A DNA stretch of 64,000 nucleotides from Bacteroidales bacterium (GCA_024401695.1 JAKSKN010000001.1:62001-126000), one strand, 5' to 3'. Positions 1-8,012 are shown, counted from the first letter of the stretch. The notes: generated by a model not told the origin, from the sequence alone. Numbers and translations: made by a program.

Positions 1-579
1 ACGCGCATCTGCAATACATAACTTCCCGTCGATCTCACATAAGGCACGGAAAAGATTTTCACTTGACGCCATTCGGGTATGAGGGACTTCTACTCCACCA
101 TGTATCATCATCTCCTGGGCAAAGCCGGAGCCAAAATAAGCAGCAGCAGAATCAAGTTCGGCAGAATAGTTCTTATGGAGGAATTTCCACCTTCCATTAT
201 ATGCAACAAATGCCCCATTGTTTCTAGTACATCGAAAACCACGGTATCGCTTCCCCATTCCGTCACTAACATGGTCTCCGGCAATATTACTATGCCTGAA
301 CTCATTCAGACATTGTCCAGTAAATGCTGCAGCGCAGCAGAAACTGATATTAAAACTGCTTGTGTCCGGCATCTCGCCAGTTACAAGGCCTACAGAGCCA
401 AGATGAGGATAGTATATCCTCAACCCGGCTTGAGTCGTATCAACCTCCACAGCCGCCCACATTTCCGATTCAAAATCGGCTTCTAGGGCAAATTTATTAC
501 GGCCATTGCCTGCACAACTGCCAAGCGACAAAAAACAGCATACAAGAAATATACTATGCAACAACCGGTCAATTCCCAT
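1..579 (-). CDS. Phosphodiester glycosidase-like lipoprotein (C-terminus off window)
   Basis: The gene runs off the left edge, leaving 193 codons visible. I chose the ATG at 579, which lies inside the last codons of the upstream gene (11-nt overlap, translational coupling). A hydrophobic signal follows with a lipobox (LGSC, residues 19-22), so the product should be an exported lipoprotein. The visible end reads LFRALCEIDGKL, which aligns with the KALCERGGQI block of the gene at 1975-2877. I infer that both carry a PF09992/DUF2233-type fold (family of the uncovering enzyme NAGPA). It is the last visible gene of a LytTR-headed operon. The substrate cannot be read. The missing C-terminus prevents a check of catalytic residues. 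Confidence 0.6.
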   Translation of the reverse strand, partial: MGIDRLLHSIFLVCCFLSLGSCAGNGRNKFALEADFESEMWAAVEVDTTQAGLRIYYPHLGSVGLVTGEMPDTSSFNISFCCAAAFTGQCLNEFRHSNIAGDHVSDGMGKRYRGFRCTRNNGAFVAYNGRWKFLHKNYSAELDSAAAYFGSGFAQEMMIHGGVEVPHTRMASSENLFRALCEIDGKLCIADAR

Positions 580-1357
580 ATTCTTCAATAAATTCGTGAA
601 AACTCTCAATGAATTCGTCCATAGTCTTGCCCTCATAGGAAATCAAGACAGGGTACATCAACTTACCAAAGTTGGATGGAATATCCGCCAGGTCATCGAT
701 GTTAAGAATGTCGTGCGTCAGCTCGTGATACATAAGCCAGTAGCGCATAGCTTTACCGAACTTCGCCCACGATGATGGGTTGATATAAATCTCTATGATA
801 TCATCACGGTCATAGCCATAAGACATAGCATGTGCATGCCTGACATCTGTAATCTTGTCGAGATTTGCGAACTTGATAATGGTCTTATGAGGGTGTGTTG
901 GGATGATGTCGAAAAACTCAAGGTCCCTGTAATACTTGTCCAGATAGAACTGGAAATCCACATCAGGATCGTCATAAGCGCTTGCAACAATCTCTTTATA
1001 TAGCAAGTCCGCCTCACTCTTCCTGGGAATAATGCATACAACCAAAAGAATAATGGCGGCTAGGCCTATGCAGACAGAAAGCCATACCTTCGCGATAAAA
1101 TGCTTCTTTTCCTTGGCTGATGGCAAAAGAGAAGTTAGACTCTGCTCTTCAATCGGTTGAGGGTTCTCTTCCTGTGGGAGCGGCGGAGGAACGGCCCAAC
1201 AAAGATGCTTCAGTTCATCTATTTCTGAAATGGGTGTCCACCTTTCCAATCCGATGCACCAAAACTTCGTGCCGGGACTGAATTGCATGTCGTTCAGTCC
1301 TTCCAGGGTAACGGGGCCTTTCCTCTCTCCGTTTTGTATGTAATAGTACTGGTTCAT
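569..1357 (-). CDS. GYF_2-domain membrane protein with HELTH metallopeptidase-like motif
   Basis: 262 aa. Residues 3-46 look like a GYF_2 (DUF4339) domain (YYYIQNGERKGPV, then a W-x-P stretch), a cytoplasmic protein-interaction module. A proline-rich linker and one membrane segment (about 90-110) follow. The C-terminal part, predicted to face the periplasm, contains HELTH at 211-215, an HExxH zinc-binding pattern seen in metallopeptidases, followed by an acidic IDDL. I see no confident third zinc ligand, so peptidase activity is an inference. It sits 3 nt after the gene at 1361 and overlaps the next gene by 11 nt, so all are probably co-transcribed from the promoter near 3280. The GYF fold call is fairly sure; the enzyme call is weak. 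Confidence 0.65.
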   Translation of the reverse strand: MNQYYYIQNGERKGPVTLEGLNDMQFSPGTKFWCIGLERWTPISEIDELKHLCWAVPPPLPQEENPQPIEEQSLTSLLPSAKEKKHFIAKVWLSVCIGLAAIILLVVCIIPRKSEADLLYKEIVASAYDDPDVDFQFYLDKYYRDLEFFDIIPTHPHKTIIKFANLDKITDVRHAHAMSYGYDRDDIIEIYINPSSWAKFGKAMRYWLMYHELTHDILNIDDLADIPSNFGKLMYPVLISYEGKTMDEFIESFHEFIEEYGN

Positions 1358-1360
1358 AGG

Positions 1361-1954
1361 TTATTTCTTGTATTGATCTGTGAATACCAGACTACAAACT
1401 GATGCATCAAACAAAGACTCAAGGGAATCATTCCAATTAGCAGAGGTGAACATTCCGGTAATTGTTATTACCTTATCCTCGTAAAACGTATAATAATATT
1501 TGCAAGTCATTCGCAGACTGTCCCCATATCCGGACATCGTCAAACTGACTTTGTAGGTAAAGAACGGATATTTGTCCACTGTGAGTATTTTCTTGCTCAA
1601 AAGTTCCGGAGAGCTATTAGGATAATCCTCCTTTATCATATCAAGAACGGAACCCGACATTACATCGTACATATCGAGGAACTCTTTTCTCGAAAAAAAG
1701 GTGACGTTATCCGTTACAAGCAGGGATAGTTTTGCCGAATTCTTCGAACTATACATCTTCACGATATGCGGGCGACGCGCCTGCTGTTCTGTCCACCCCT
1801 TCGGAGGCTGGAATTTCAAGTTAACCCCCAATGACCTGGGCAACCCGTCAATGCTCACATAGCCATCCAGCCAATCAACGTATGACGGCTGGGCGTAGGA
1901 AAGGCCTGCCGAAAACGAAAATAGGATGACGATAATTAAGAGTTGGCGTTGCAT
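1361..1954 (-). CDS. Exported protein of unknown function
   Basis: 197 aa using the ATG at 1954, which starts directly at a typical signal peptide (MQRQLLIIVILFSFSAG, cleavage near YAQ). A longer in-frame start at 1999 exists but would overlap the upstream gene and bury the signal. The mature part has an alternating hydrophobic/charged pattern, with KFQPPKGW near its start and KVITITGMF near its end. This is reminiscent of PsbP/DUF1795-like small beta proteins, but I do not claim membership. It lies between two membrane/exported proteins of the LytTR operon, suggesting a shared envelope task. Confidence 0.6.
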   Translation of the reverse strand: MQRQLLIIVILFSFSAGLSYAQPSYVDWLDGYVSIDGLPRSLGVNLKFQPPKGWTEQQARRPHIVKMYSSKNSAKLSLLVTDNVTFFSRKEFLDMYDVMSGSVLDMIKEDYPNSSPELLSKKILTVDKYPFFTYKVSLTMSGYGDSLRMTCKYYYTFYEDKVITITGMFTSANWNDSLESLFDASVCSLVFTDQYKK

Positions 1955-1974
1955 GGATTGAAGGCAAAATGTTA

Positions 1975-2877
1975 TTAATTTCCTGAAGATGCTTCCCAAA
2001 TGATATAACTTTCCATCTCGAACTGAGAGACTCTATTGTCTGAGAACTCGGTGAAAGCCCCGGTTTTGTCTCGATAGAAGCCATAAGAATACTGGCTTCC
2101 CATAAGATAAATCGCGTTGCTGACACCAAAGTCCGCCAAAGCTTGGGCGAAATCATGGAAAGATTCTGGATTATCTGAGATTATTACCATTATTTGCCCG
2201 CCACGCTCACACAGAGCCTTTCGGATAGATTTACCTTTCGGCTCGTTATCAACCATTACTCCATTATCCACGAGCGGGTACTGGCGGAAAAAATAGCCGT
2301 TTTTATCAATAGCCTCTTCAAACAATTGCGTATTGTCAGTAACGCCTATTGTCATCGCGCCATTGATAATTGAGCAGAACCCTCTTTTGGCAGATCCCTT
2401 GGCCAACAAATCTCCGTTAAGTACAAATGCTCCAACTATTTTGCCATTGTCGGCACGTACGTCTGCCGCCTGAGCGGCAAGAACAATAGACTTATCTGTA
2501 AATTCGGGTGTCCGTAGTACGAGACGAGGTGTAGTATTATGGGGGATGTAAATAGTGAAAGATACATCATTCACAATATCTGTCAGCATCTCCGCATAAG
2601 CGATTTCCGAATTGTCTTCGTAGTCTCCTATTGGCATCGTACTTGAATGGACAGCTACGCATTCTTTTGCATTACGCTGTTCATTTGTAGCGCTCACCTC
2701 GGATTTGCCCTTCTTCGTCGCAACTAAAATAATTGCTGCGACTAGAATTATCAGGATAAATGCGAGAATCCAAATGAAAATCGAACCTCCTTTCTTTCCA
2801 TCATTCCTTTTCGAAACAGGACTGATGATTCTAATTTCATCATCTCTGATTTCGTTTATATTATTCTTACTGTTCAT
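1975..2877 (-). CDS. Membrane-anchored phosphodiester glycosidase-domain protein
   Basis: 300 aa. A charged cytoplasmic N-terminus of about 30 residues precedes one membrane helix (about 32-53), leaving a periplasmic domain of about 240 residues. That domain reads like PF09992: a conserved GAFVLNGDLL stretch, then RGFCSIINGAMTIGV, VDNGVMVDNEPKGKS, RKALCERGGQIMVI and a terminal NAIYLMGSQYSYGFYRD. Family members cleave phosphodiester or glycosidic bonds in glycans; the substrate here is unknown. Its start overlaps the LytTR gene by 11 nt, so the regulator and this protein are translationally coupled. A second, lipoprotein copy of the domain ends the operon (1-579). Confidence 0.65.
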   Translation of the reverse strand: MNSKNNINEIRDDEIRIISPVSKRNDGKKGGSIFIWILAFILIILVAAIILVATKKGKSEVSATNEQRNAKECVAVHSSTMPIGDYEDNSEIAYAEMLTDIVNDVSFTIYIPHNTTPRLVLRTPEFTDKSIVLAAQAADVRADNGKIVGAFVLNGDLLAKGSAKRGFCSIINGAMTIGVTDNTQLFEEAIDKNGYFFRQYPLVDNGVMVDNEPKGKSIRKALCERGGQIMVIISDNPESFHDFAQALADFGVSNAIYLMGSQYSYGFYRDKTGAFTEFSDNRVSQFEMESYIIWEASSGN

Positions 2878-3244
2878 CGCCTTTTGGTGTTAATGAATCA
2901 ACATATTCCTTAAGCTTTATGAGGACCTCCCTTGAGGCGGTCAGTTCATGACGACATTTATCGCAATCTGACAAGACAAGACGTTGCTTGGAGATGTCAA
3001 TCAGATGGATATAGTCCTTGTTGATAATTAGCCCCCGACCAGTACGGATAAAGATGGCTCCTGATTTCCCAAGTTGCTCAGCAATCAGCGCTTCAACCTG
3101 GCCCAACTGCATACAGAGAAGAGAAGTTCTGTTATCCACAGTTGTAAGATTCGAGTAATTTCCGTCAGACGAGATAAATACAATCTTATCCAACGGGAAT
3201 CGCAACAATTCCGTTCCTTTGGATATTATGAGGTGGGTTAACAT
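2867..3244 (-). CDS. LytTR-domain DNA-binding regulator without receiver domain
   Basis: 125 aa, essentially only a LytTR domain (about residues 10-108). It begins FPLDKIVFISSDGNYSN, the usual IxYIExxGxY entry of the family, and continues with FIRTGRGLIINKDYIHLID, the family's R-x-hydrophobic-hNxxxI segment. There is no REC domain or membrane helix, so it probably acts as a free cytoplasmic regulator, most simply of its own operon. It is the first gene of the operon and overlaps the next by 11 nt. LytTR-only proteins upstream of membrane partners are common in Bacteroidetes. The regulator call is solid; the target is inferred from position. Confidence 0.85.
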   Translation of the reverse strand: MLTHLIISKGTELLRFPLDKIVFISSDGNYSNLTTVDNRTSLLCMQLGQVEALIAEQLGKSGAIFIRTGRGLIINKDYIHLIDISKQRLVLSDCDKCRHELTASREVLIKLKEYVDSLTPKGDEQ

Positions 3245-3265
3245 TATTTCCTACTGATTCTTTGG

Positions 3266-3296
3266 CAAATATGAGTTTTTTCAATCAAAGCACAAA
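3266..3296 (-). promoter_or_regulatory. Candidate Bacteroidales promoter for the LytTR operon
   Basis: On the minus strand a TTTG (3296-3293) is followed after exactly 19 nt by CATATTTG (3273-3266). This matches the TTTG-N19-TAnnTTTG layout except for the first base of the -7 box. The start codon lies 22 nt downstream. Confidence 0.5.
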
Positions 3297-3361
3297 AGAT
3301 TTGATTGTCAGATGTATGAAATCAACAAAAGATGTATGAATTCTCGTTTCATTGACTAGGA

Positions 3362-3614
3362 TTATCGCTCCTCGGAAAGCAATTTATACATTTTGAACAA
3401 TTCAGCGACGCAGTCGGATTCAGTCATTGTGCGCCAGTTGAAGCCGTAAGCTTCCATCACGGCCTTGTCGTTTTCCTGATGAGCCTTGCGGAGTTCGACG
3501 GGCATTGTGAGTTCGTCATAAAGGTCGGCAAGGGAGCAGTCGGGGTATTTGGCGCGGGCATCGAGGATGGCCTGGGCGGTCTGCTCGATTTTGGCTTTCT
3601 TGGGGTTGGAGGGT
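3362..3614 (-). pseudogene. C-terminal remnant of an MmeI-like DNA methyltransferase
   Basis: An open minus-strand frame with no start codon ends at the stop at 3362-3364. It encodes about 83 residues with the phrases YPDCSLADLYDELTMP and ELRKAHQENDKAVMEAYGF. I recognise these as the conserved C-terminal end of MmeI-type (IIG) restriction-methylation enzymes. Everything upstream, including the methylase and nuclease domains, is missing. The open frame stops exactly where the recombinase fragment on the other strand begins (3613), so a deletion or insertion breakpoint lies there. Non-functional alone. Confidence 0.65.
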
Positions 3615-3900
3615 GTCGGACTACAACAATATCCACAAGGATGATATCGAGACTTACCAGATGCGTTCCATCGTGGATGTACCCGACCCGGAGAATCCGG
3701 GAAAGACGATTGCCAAGATTGAAACGAAGGACGTGAAGGTCATCAATATCCGACAGAAGAAGACCGGTGCCAAAGTCGCAATCCCGTGTTCGCCTGATCT
3801 CATCAAGATTCTGGAGAAGTACAAGCTGGTTCACAGCCACACCGCCCGCCGCACCGGAGGTTGTGGATAAGATTATGGGCAAGTACGATTACTTCAAGTA
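3613..3900 (+). pseudogene. Internally deleted tyrosine recombinase remnant
   Basis: The open frame begins at SDYNNIHKDDIE, a phrase that normally follows the first catalytic arginine of Bacteroidetes tyrosine recombinases. It continues to IPCSPDLIKILEKY and VHSHTARRTGG, the HxxR block. The reading frame then breaks, and the end of the gene resumes in another frame as EVVDKIMGKYDYFK plus stop (3900). The segment between the HxxR block and the last 14 residues, carrying the catalytic tyrosine, is gone, as is the N-terminal half. A second, different recombinase C-terminus lies at 7555-7692. Confidence 0.7.
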
Positions 3901-3942
3901 ATGCTCTTTTCTTATCAGGCGCCCAGCTAAAAAAAAGAAACA

Positions 3943-3983
3943 AAAAGAAGCAACCGACTAAATATCAAGCGATTGCTTCTTTT
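3943..3983. terminator. Bidirectional intrinsic terminator
   Basis: Perfect 11-bp arms AAAAGAAGCAA (3943-3953) and TTGCTTCTTTT (3973-3983) enclose a 19-nt loop and are flanked by A-runs and T-runs. The hairpin closes off the recombinase remnant before the AbiE operon promoter. Confidence 0.7.
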
Positions 3984-4177
3984 CTTTTTCTATTTTCTTT
4001 TCCGATTCTTTTATTTTATGCCATCTTTTAGGAAATAACACCTATTGGTTTTTGCGCCTTCTGTTCGAAGATCATCTCCTACCATTGAATAGATCATTTT
4101 TCTGATTTCAGCAACACCAACATCATTACCTGATTGAAGATCTGTGTCTTGAGATGTGGTAGATAATTTGGAGAATA

Positions 4178-4230
4178 TTTGTTTTATTGATAATGTTCAT
4201 TATCTTTGTTGTGTTCAGTTTTATTGAACA
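4178..4230 (+). promoter_or_regulatory. AbiE operon promoter with inverted-repeat operator candidate
   Basis: TTTG (4178-4181), 19 nt, TATCTTTG (4201-4208) is a full match to the Bacteroidales promoter pattern. Just downstream lies the inverted repeat TGTTCA-N7-TGAACA (4212-4230), around the expected transcription start and 22 nt before the AbiEi start codon. AbiEi antitoxins studied elsewhere repress their own promoters by binding inverted repeats, so this is a natural operator candidate. Confidence 0.7.
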
Positions 4231-4251
4231 AGAAATAATAGTTGTACAACA

Positions 4252-5238
4252 ATGGACGCAATTATAGGAGAAATACTATCTAGAGCTGTTACTAATCTTG
4301 CTGATACAATAGTAACTGGTGATGAAATCGGCATAGAGATTTATCCTCAAGGTGGTTTGGATGGTGTTATTACCATTCTTGGGTATCCTTTTGCCTGCGA
4401 AGTGAAAAGATCTGTAGTTGCTGCCAACTATAATTCCGTCATCAGCCAGATAAAAAATTATCAAGGCAATATGCCCGTCCTTCTTGTTGCCGGGAAAATC
4501 TCCCGCACATTGATGAAACAAGCAATAAAGGATGGCGTAAACGTATTGGATGCTGCCGGCAATTGCGAAATCCGTGTAGCGGGCACCCCGCTGTTCCTGA
4601 GTATCTCCGGACATACCGATGCCATAAAGATGGGAGGTGAAGGCATCGCCTTCCGTTCCGCCGGCCTCAAAGTACTGTTCTATTTGTTGCAGGATCCGGC
4701 GAATGTCGGTAAACCATATCGCACAATCAAGGAAGAAACGGGAGTGTCACTGGGAACAGTGAAGAATGTCATAGACTCACTTGAAGATCAATATATTCTG
4801 ATATCTTCCGGAGTCCGATATCTGAAAAACAAAAAAGAACTGCTGGACCAGTGGGTAATAAACTATAACAGGACTCTCAAACCAAAACTGTTTTTGGGAA
4901 GGATGAACTTTATTGGTGGATATGAAAAGCAGTGGGACACCATCAAACTTCCCGAAGGAATGTGCTGGGGAGGAGAGTGCGCCTCTTACATTCTGGATGG
5001 CTACCTGTATCCGGAGCGGTATGAAATCTATTCTACAGTACCGTCCAATACATTGACTAAAGCAGGATGCGCTATTCCGTCAGCCGATGGAAATATACAA
5101 GTTTACAAGAAGTTTTGGCTGGATGACACATCGGCTCCGGCCCTTCTGGTATACGCAGATCTGATGGGAAGCGGTGACGGACGTTGCCGCGAAGAAGCAC
5201 AACGTATTTATGACAGAGAACTATCCTATCTCAAGTAG
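4252..5238 (+). CDS. abiEi: AbiEi-family antitoxin / transcriptional repressor (type IV TA)
   Basis: 328 aa. The N-terminal third has a restriction-fold look (DGVITILGYPFACEVKRSV, then VLLVAGKIS and NVLDAAGNCEIRV). It is followed by a winged helix (about 143-205) reading SAGLKVLFYLLQDP, YRTIKEETGVSLGTV and LKNKKELLDQWV. This combination is what I know from PF09952-type AbiEi antitoxins, at about their usual length. In characterised AbiE systems this protein counteracts the AbiEii nucleotidyltransferase and represses the operon. It overlaps the next gene by 29 nt and is preceded by a strong promoter with an inverted repeat. It appears intact, in contrast to the broken genes on either side. Confidence 0.8.
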   Translation: MDAIIGEILSRAVTNLADTIVTGDEIGIEIYPQGGLDGVITILGYPFACEVKRSVVAANYNSVISQIKNYQGNMPVLLVAGKISRTLMKQAIKDGVNVLDAAGNCEIRVAGTPLFLSISGHTDAIKMGGEGIAFRSAGLKVLFYLLQDPANVGKPYRTIKEETGVSLGTVKNVIDSLEDQYILISSGVRYLKNKKELLDQWVINYNRTLKPKLFLGRMNFIGGYEKQWDTIKLPEGMCWGGECASYILDGYLYPERYEIYSTVPSNTLTKAGCAIPSADGNIQVYKKFWLDDTSAPALLVYADLMGSGDGRCREEAQRIYDRELSYLK

Positions 5239-6073
5239 CGCTCTTGCAAATCGTTTTCAAGTTGAGGTGCTGAAGGCGCTTTCTTCCTCATTTAAGGAAA
5301 TGGGGAAAGATTTCATCGTCATAGGGGCAGCATCGAGAGATATCCTCCGAAAATACTTGAAGGCCGAAGCTTCAACTCGAAGGACTAAAGACCTTGATAT
5401 CGCCATCGGAGTAGATACCTGGGACGACTTCTTCCTGATTTCAGAGACACTGCAGTCAAAAGGATTCCGAAAGGATTCTGTGATGAAACAACGGTTCTAT
5501 TTCCAAAATGCGGACTCCGCTGAATATGAAATAGACATTGTCCCGTTCGGAGGTGTTGCAAAAGATGATCAGAACATCTACTGGCCTCCGGAAGAGAATC
5601 CCAGAATGTCCGTCAAAGGCTTCTCATCAGTATTGAAAGATTGCATCAACATAATTGTCGATGACGATTTTTCTTTCAAGATACCCTCAGTTCCGGCATT
5701 CTTCATCCTAAAACTTGATGCATGGACCGACAGACACCTGCTGAATAACAAAGATGCAAAGGACATGTCCTATATCCTGAACAACTACTATCTGCATGAT
5801 GTAACAAAAGGCCTGCATCTTGAGATTTGTGATATCCTGTCGGATAATTTTGATGAATATGTCGCTGGAGCATATATGCTTGCCAATGATATTGCGGCCT
5901 TGCTCAATCCAGAAGAACTAGCTTCGTACCTTCAGGATATCAACTCTGAACTGGCTCTCGCAGAAAACAGTGCGCTGCTTAACGACTGTATGATAGAAGG
6001 CGTGACATTCGATGAAGTCAAGGAAGGGTGGTCAATGATTGCAACAGTTTTTAGAGAAGCCATCGGGAAATGA
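5210..6073 (+). CDS. abiEii: AbiEii-family nucleotidyltransferase toxin
   Basis: 287 aa from the ATG at 5210; the 12-residue longer version lies further inside abiEi. The nucleotidyltransferase core shows FIVIGAASRDIL, then TKDLDIAIGV (the paired acidic residues of the DxD motif) and YEIDIVPFGG (third acidic residue), followed by a helical C-terminal half with ILKLDAWTDR. Related AbiEii/MenT toxins transfer nucleotides to tRNA acceptor ends and stop growth; this is established for the family, not shown here. It overlaps abiEi by 29 nt and shares an ATGA overlap with the PP2C gene, so the three should be made together. Confidence 0.8.
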   Translation: MTENYPISSSALANRFQVEVLKALSSSFKEMGKDFIVIGAASRDILRKYLKAEASTRRTKDLDIAIGVDTWDDFFLISETLQSKGFRKDSVMKQRFYFQNADSAEYEIDIVPFGGVAKDDQNIYWPPEENPRMSVKGFSSVLKDCINIIVDDDFSFKIPSVPAFFILKLDAWTDRHLLNNKDAKDMSYILNNYYLHDVTKGLHLEICDILSDNFDEYVAGAYMLANDIAALLNPEELASYLQDINSELALAENSALLNDCMIEGVTFDEVKEGWSMIATVFREAIGK

Positions 6074-6654
6074 AATACACATCATCATCAAAAGCAGGAA
6101 CGGGCAAGACGAACGAAGACGCAATCCTTGTAATCCAGCCTTCGCTCGAAGAAATCGTTGCAATGGTATGCGATGGAATGGGCGGTTTGGATTTCCCTGA
6201 AATCGCTTCAGAAATAATGGCAACGTCCGTCAAGGATGTTTTCAGTGCTGGAATAAGGGACAATGTTCCGGAACAGATTCACAGCGCCTTCGCTCTCGCG
6301 ACTGAAGAACTTACAAAAGAGTCTGCCAGACGAGGCGCCAGGCTGGGATGTGCCGTTGGAATAGTTGTCATAAAAGCCAAAGTGATGTGGTACTCCAGCA
6401 TAGGCAATGTCAGGATATACCTTACGGAGAGCGATATCACCAAACGTCTCCTGACTCAAGATGACGTCTACACTGATGAAAATGGGATATCATATTTGAC
6501 CAATTGTATAAAAGGAAACGGAAGCATTCCCAACATACAAGTGATGAAGTTAACGCTTCCGGAACATTATATAGTTGAAACCTGTTCTGACGGATACTAC
6601 GAATCCAATCCCATTGACGATTCGTCAATAGTGTCAATCCTACAGACCGATTGA
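6070..6654 (+). CDS. PP2C-family Ser/Thr phosphatase coupled to AbiE
   Basis: 194 aa, shorter than the usual 230-260 aa PrpC-like phosphatase, but motifs from both ends are present: GKTNEDA near the start, VCDGMGGLD, YSSIGNVRIYL (GN instead of GD), VETCSDGYYE, and a terminal IDDSSIVSIL in the position of the family's final acidic pair. The metal-binding aspartates therefore seem retained. The ATGA overlap with abiEii places it third in the operon. The stop codon abuts a truncated ATPase fragment, so the last residues could be altered by a deletion joint. A phosphatase in an AbiE operon is unusual; its substrate might be the toxin, the antitoxin or a host protein. Confidence 0.75.
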   Translation: MKYTSSSKAGTGKTNEDAILVIQPSLEEIVAMVCDGMGGLDFPEIASEIMATSVKDVFSAGIRDNVPEQIHSAFALATEELTKESARRGARLGCAVGIVVIKAKVMWYSSIGNVRIYLTESDITKRLLTQDDVYTDENGISYLTNCIKGNGSIPNIQVMKLTLPEHYIVETCSDGYYESNPIDDSSIVSILQTD

Positions 6655-7507
6655 TTTCGAGAAGATTCTCGGCAATCTGAAACTGATGAACGATGAAGGC
6701 AAGATGACTATGGCCGCCCTGCTGCTGTTCGGCAAGAATCCGCAGGCATACTGCCTCAATGCCAGATTCAAAATCGGCCGGTTCGGCAATGGAGCCGCTG
6801 ATCTCATCACTCAGGATCTTATCGAGGGCAACCTTATCCAGATGGCAGACAAGGTCATCGATGTCCTGTCGGCCAAATATCTTGTAAGACCTATCCACTA
6901 TGAAGGGATGCAGCGCGTGGAGCCTCTTGAGATTCCGGAGAAGGGACTCAGGGAGATACTCTACAACAGCATCATTCACAAATCCTACGATGGCCCTGAC
7001 AATCAGATGAAAGTCTATGATGACCGCATCAGCCTTTGGAACTACGGCAAGATGCCGGAAGGCACAACCATCTCTGATATGTTCAAGGAGCATCGTTCGA
7101 TGCCGAGGAACAAGCTTATCGCAAACGCCTTCTTCCACGCCGGCTTTGTGGAAGCCTGGGGCCGCGGCTTTGAAATCATCGAGGAATCGTTCAAGAACGC
7201 AGAACTTGAAGTTCCGCAGTTCGTTGAAGAGTTCAGCGGTGTGACGGTAAATATCAAGCGAGAGGTCTTCGCCGCCATTCAGCACGGGGCCAGAATCGAC
7301 GACAGGACCGGCAAGGTGGTGAATGCTTCCTATGACACCAATGATGTTACCAAAACCACGAGCTCAATTGCTATCAAACTTGGCGTTTCATCAAGGACAA
7401 TAAAGAGAGATCTGAAGGTTCTTCAGGACCTTGGGTATATTGAGCATTGCATACTTGAAACATCTTGCGAGAGGCGCCCACTGGGTGCCTCTTTGCTTAT
7501 GCTGTAA
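6648..7507 (+). pseudogene. Truncated AlbA_2/HATPase_c_4-type regulator, N-terminus missing
   Basis: The frame reads PIDFEKILGNLKLM, then MAALLLFGKNPQAYCLNARFK and EKGLREILYNSIIHKSYD (ATPase N-box-like), HRSMPRNKLIANAFFHAGFVEAWGRGFEII and a C-terminal helix-turn-helix (about 7365-7440). This is the ATPase and wHTH part of the large family of RecG-like putative transcriptional regulators. The N-terminal AlbA_2 (Schlafen-like) domain is absent and the frame begins inside the PP2C gene. The first ATG is at 6686. The last 15 residues (CERRPLGASLLML) look foreign. Probably a deletion product, although a shortened protein could still be made. Confidence 0.65.
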
Positions 7508-7554
7508 GCAGATGTAAAATAAAACTGTGTTTAAAACAGGAACCTCAGATAATA

Positions 7555-7692
7555 GGAACTTATAGAGGATATGTCTATGACATCTGCAAGATTACCGGCC
7601 ATTCCAATATCAAGACTCTGGAGCGGTACATCAAGGCCAATGAGCTTGAGACCGTGAAGAAGATTACCGAGGCTTACGATTATTTCAAGTAG
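7555..7692 (+). pseudogene. C-terminal remnant of a second tyrosine recombinase
   Basis: The frame encodes GYVYDICKITGHSNIKTLERYIKA and then VKKITEAYDYFK plus stop. It contains the histidine of the catalytic box (ITGHS) and the catalytic tyrosine (ERYIKA), but nothing upstream of them. The family end YDYFK is shared with the remnant at 3613-3900. The two remnants flank the AbiE-PP2C operon in the same orientation. Confidence 0.7.
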
Positions 7693-7724
7693 CAGGGAAA
7701 AACGGGCTGCTTAAAATCGGCCAG

Positions 7725-8012
7725 TTACAGTAACTGCCACACTCCCTTAACCTTCGAGTGTTCGGGATTGATGTAGCCGTTTTCCTTGAGCCAGGAAATA
7801 GAACGCCAGATGGAACTTTCATCTACTCCAAGGTTATCTTCCATCTGCGAATATTTGATTTTCGGATTCTGCTTTAAGAGTTCATATACGTTTTTCACCA
7901 TCAATGAAGGAAAGTTTGGTTTTCCCTCATTTGTGAGGGTTTTTGTATCATTTTCCCTCATTTGTGAAGGTTTTTCTGCATCAATGTCAGTTTTTCCCTC
8001 ATTTCCCTCCAC
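7725..8012 (-). pseudogene. Winged-helix C-terminal fragment of an ATPase-type regulator
   Basis: 95 aa from a GTG. A low-complexity linker (repeated NEGK and MREN-like units) is followed by NVYELLKQNPKIKYSQMEDNL and WRSISWLKENGYI, a winged helix of the type that ends the HATPase_c_4 regulators nearby. There is no ATG, and the frame is cut at the inverted repeat 8006-8047. A protein product is doubtful. Confidence 0.5.

Noticed and set aside
79-486. Plus-strand frame of 135 codons at the left edge
   Set aside because: Antisense to the lipoprotein gene 1-579, whose signal peptide, overlap with its neighbour and paralogy are convincing.
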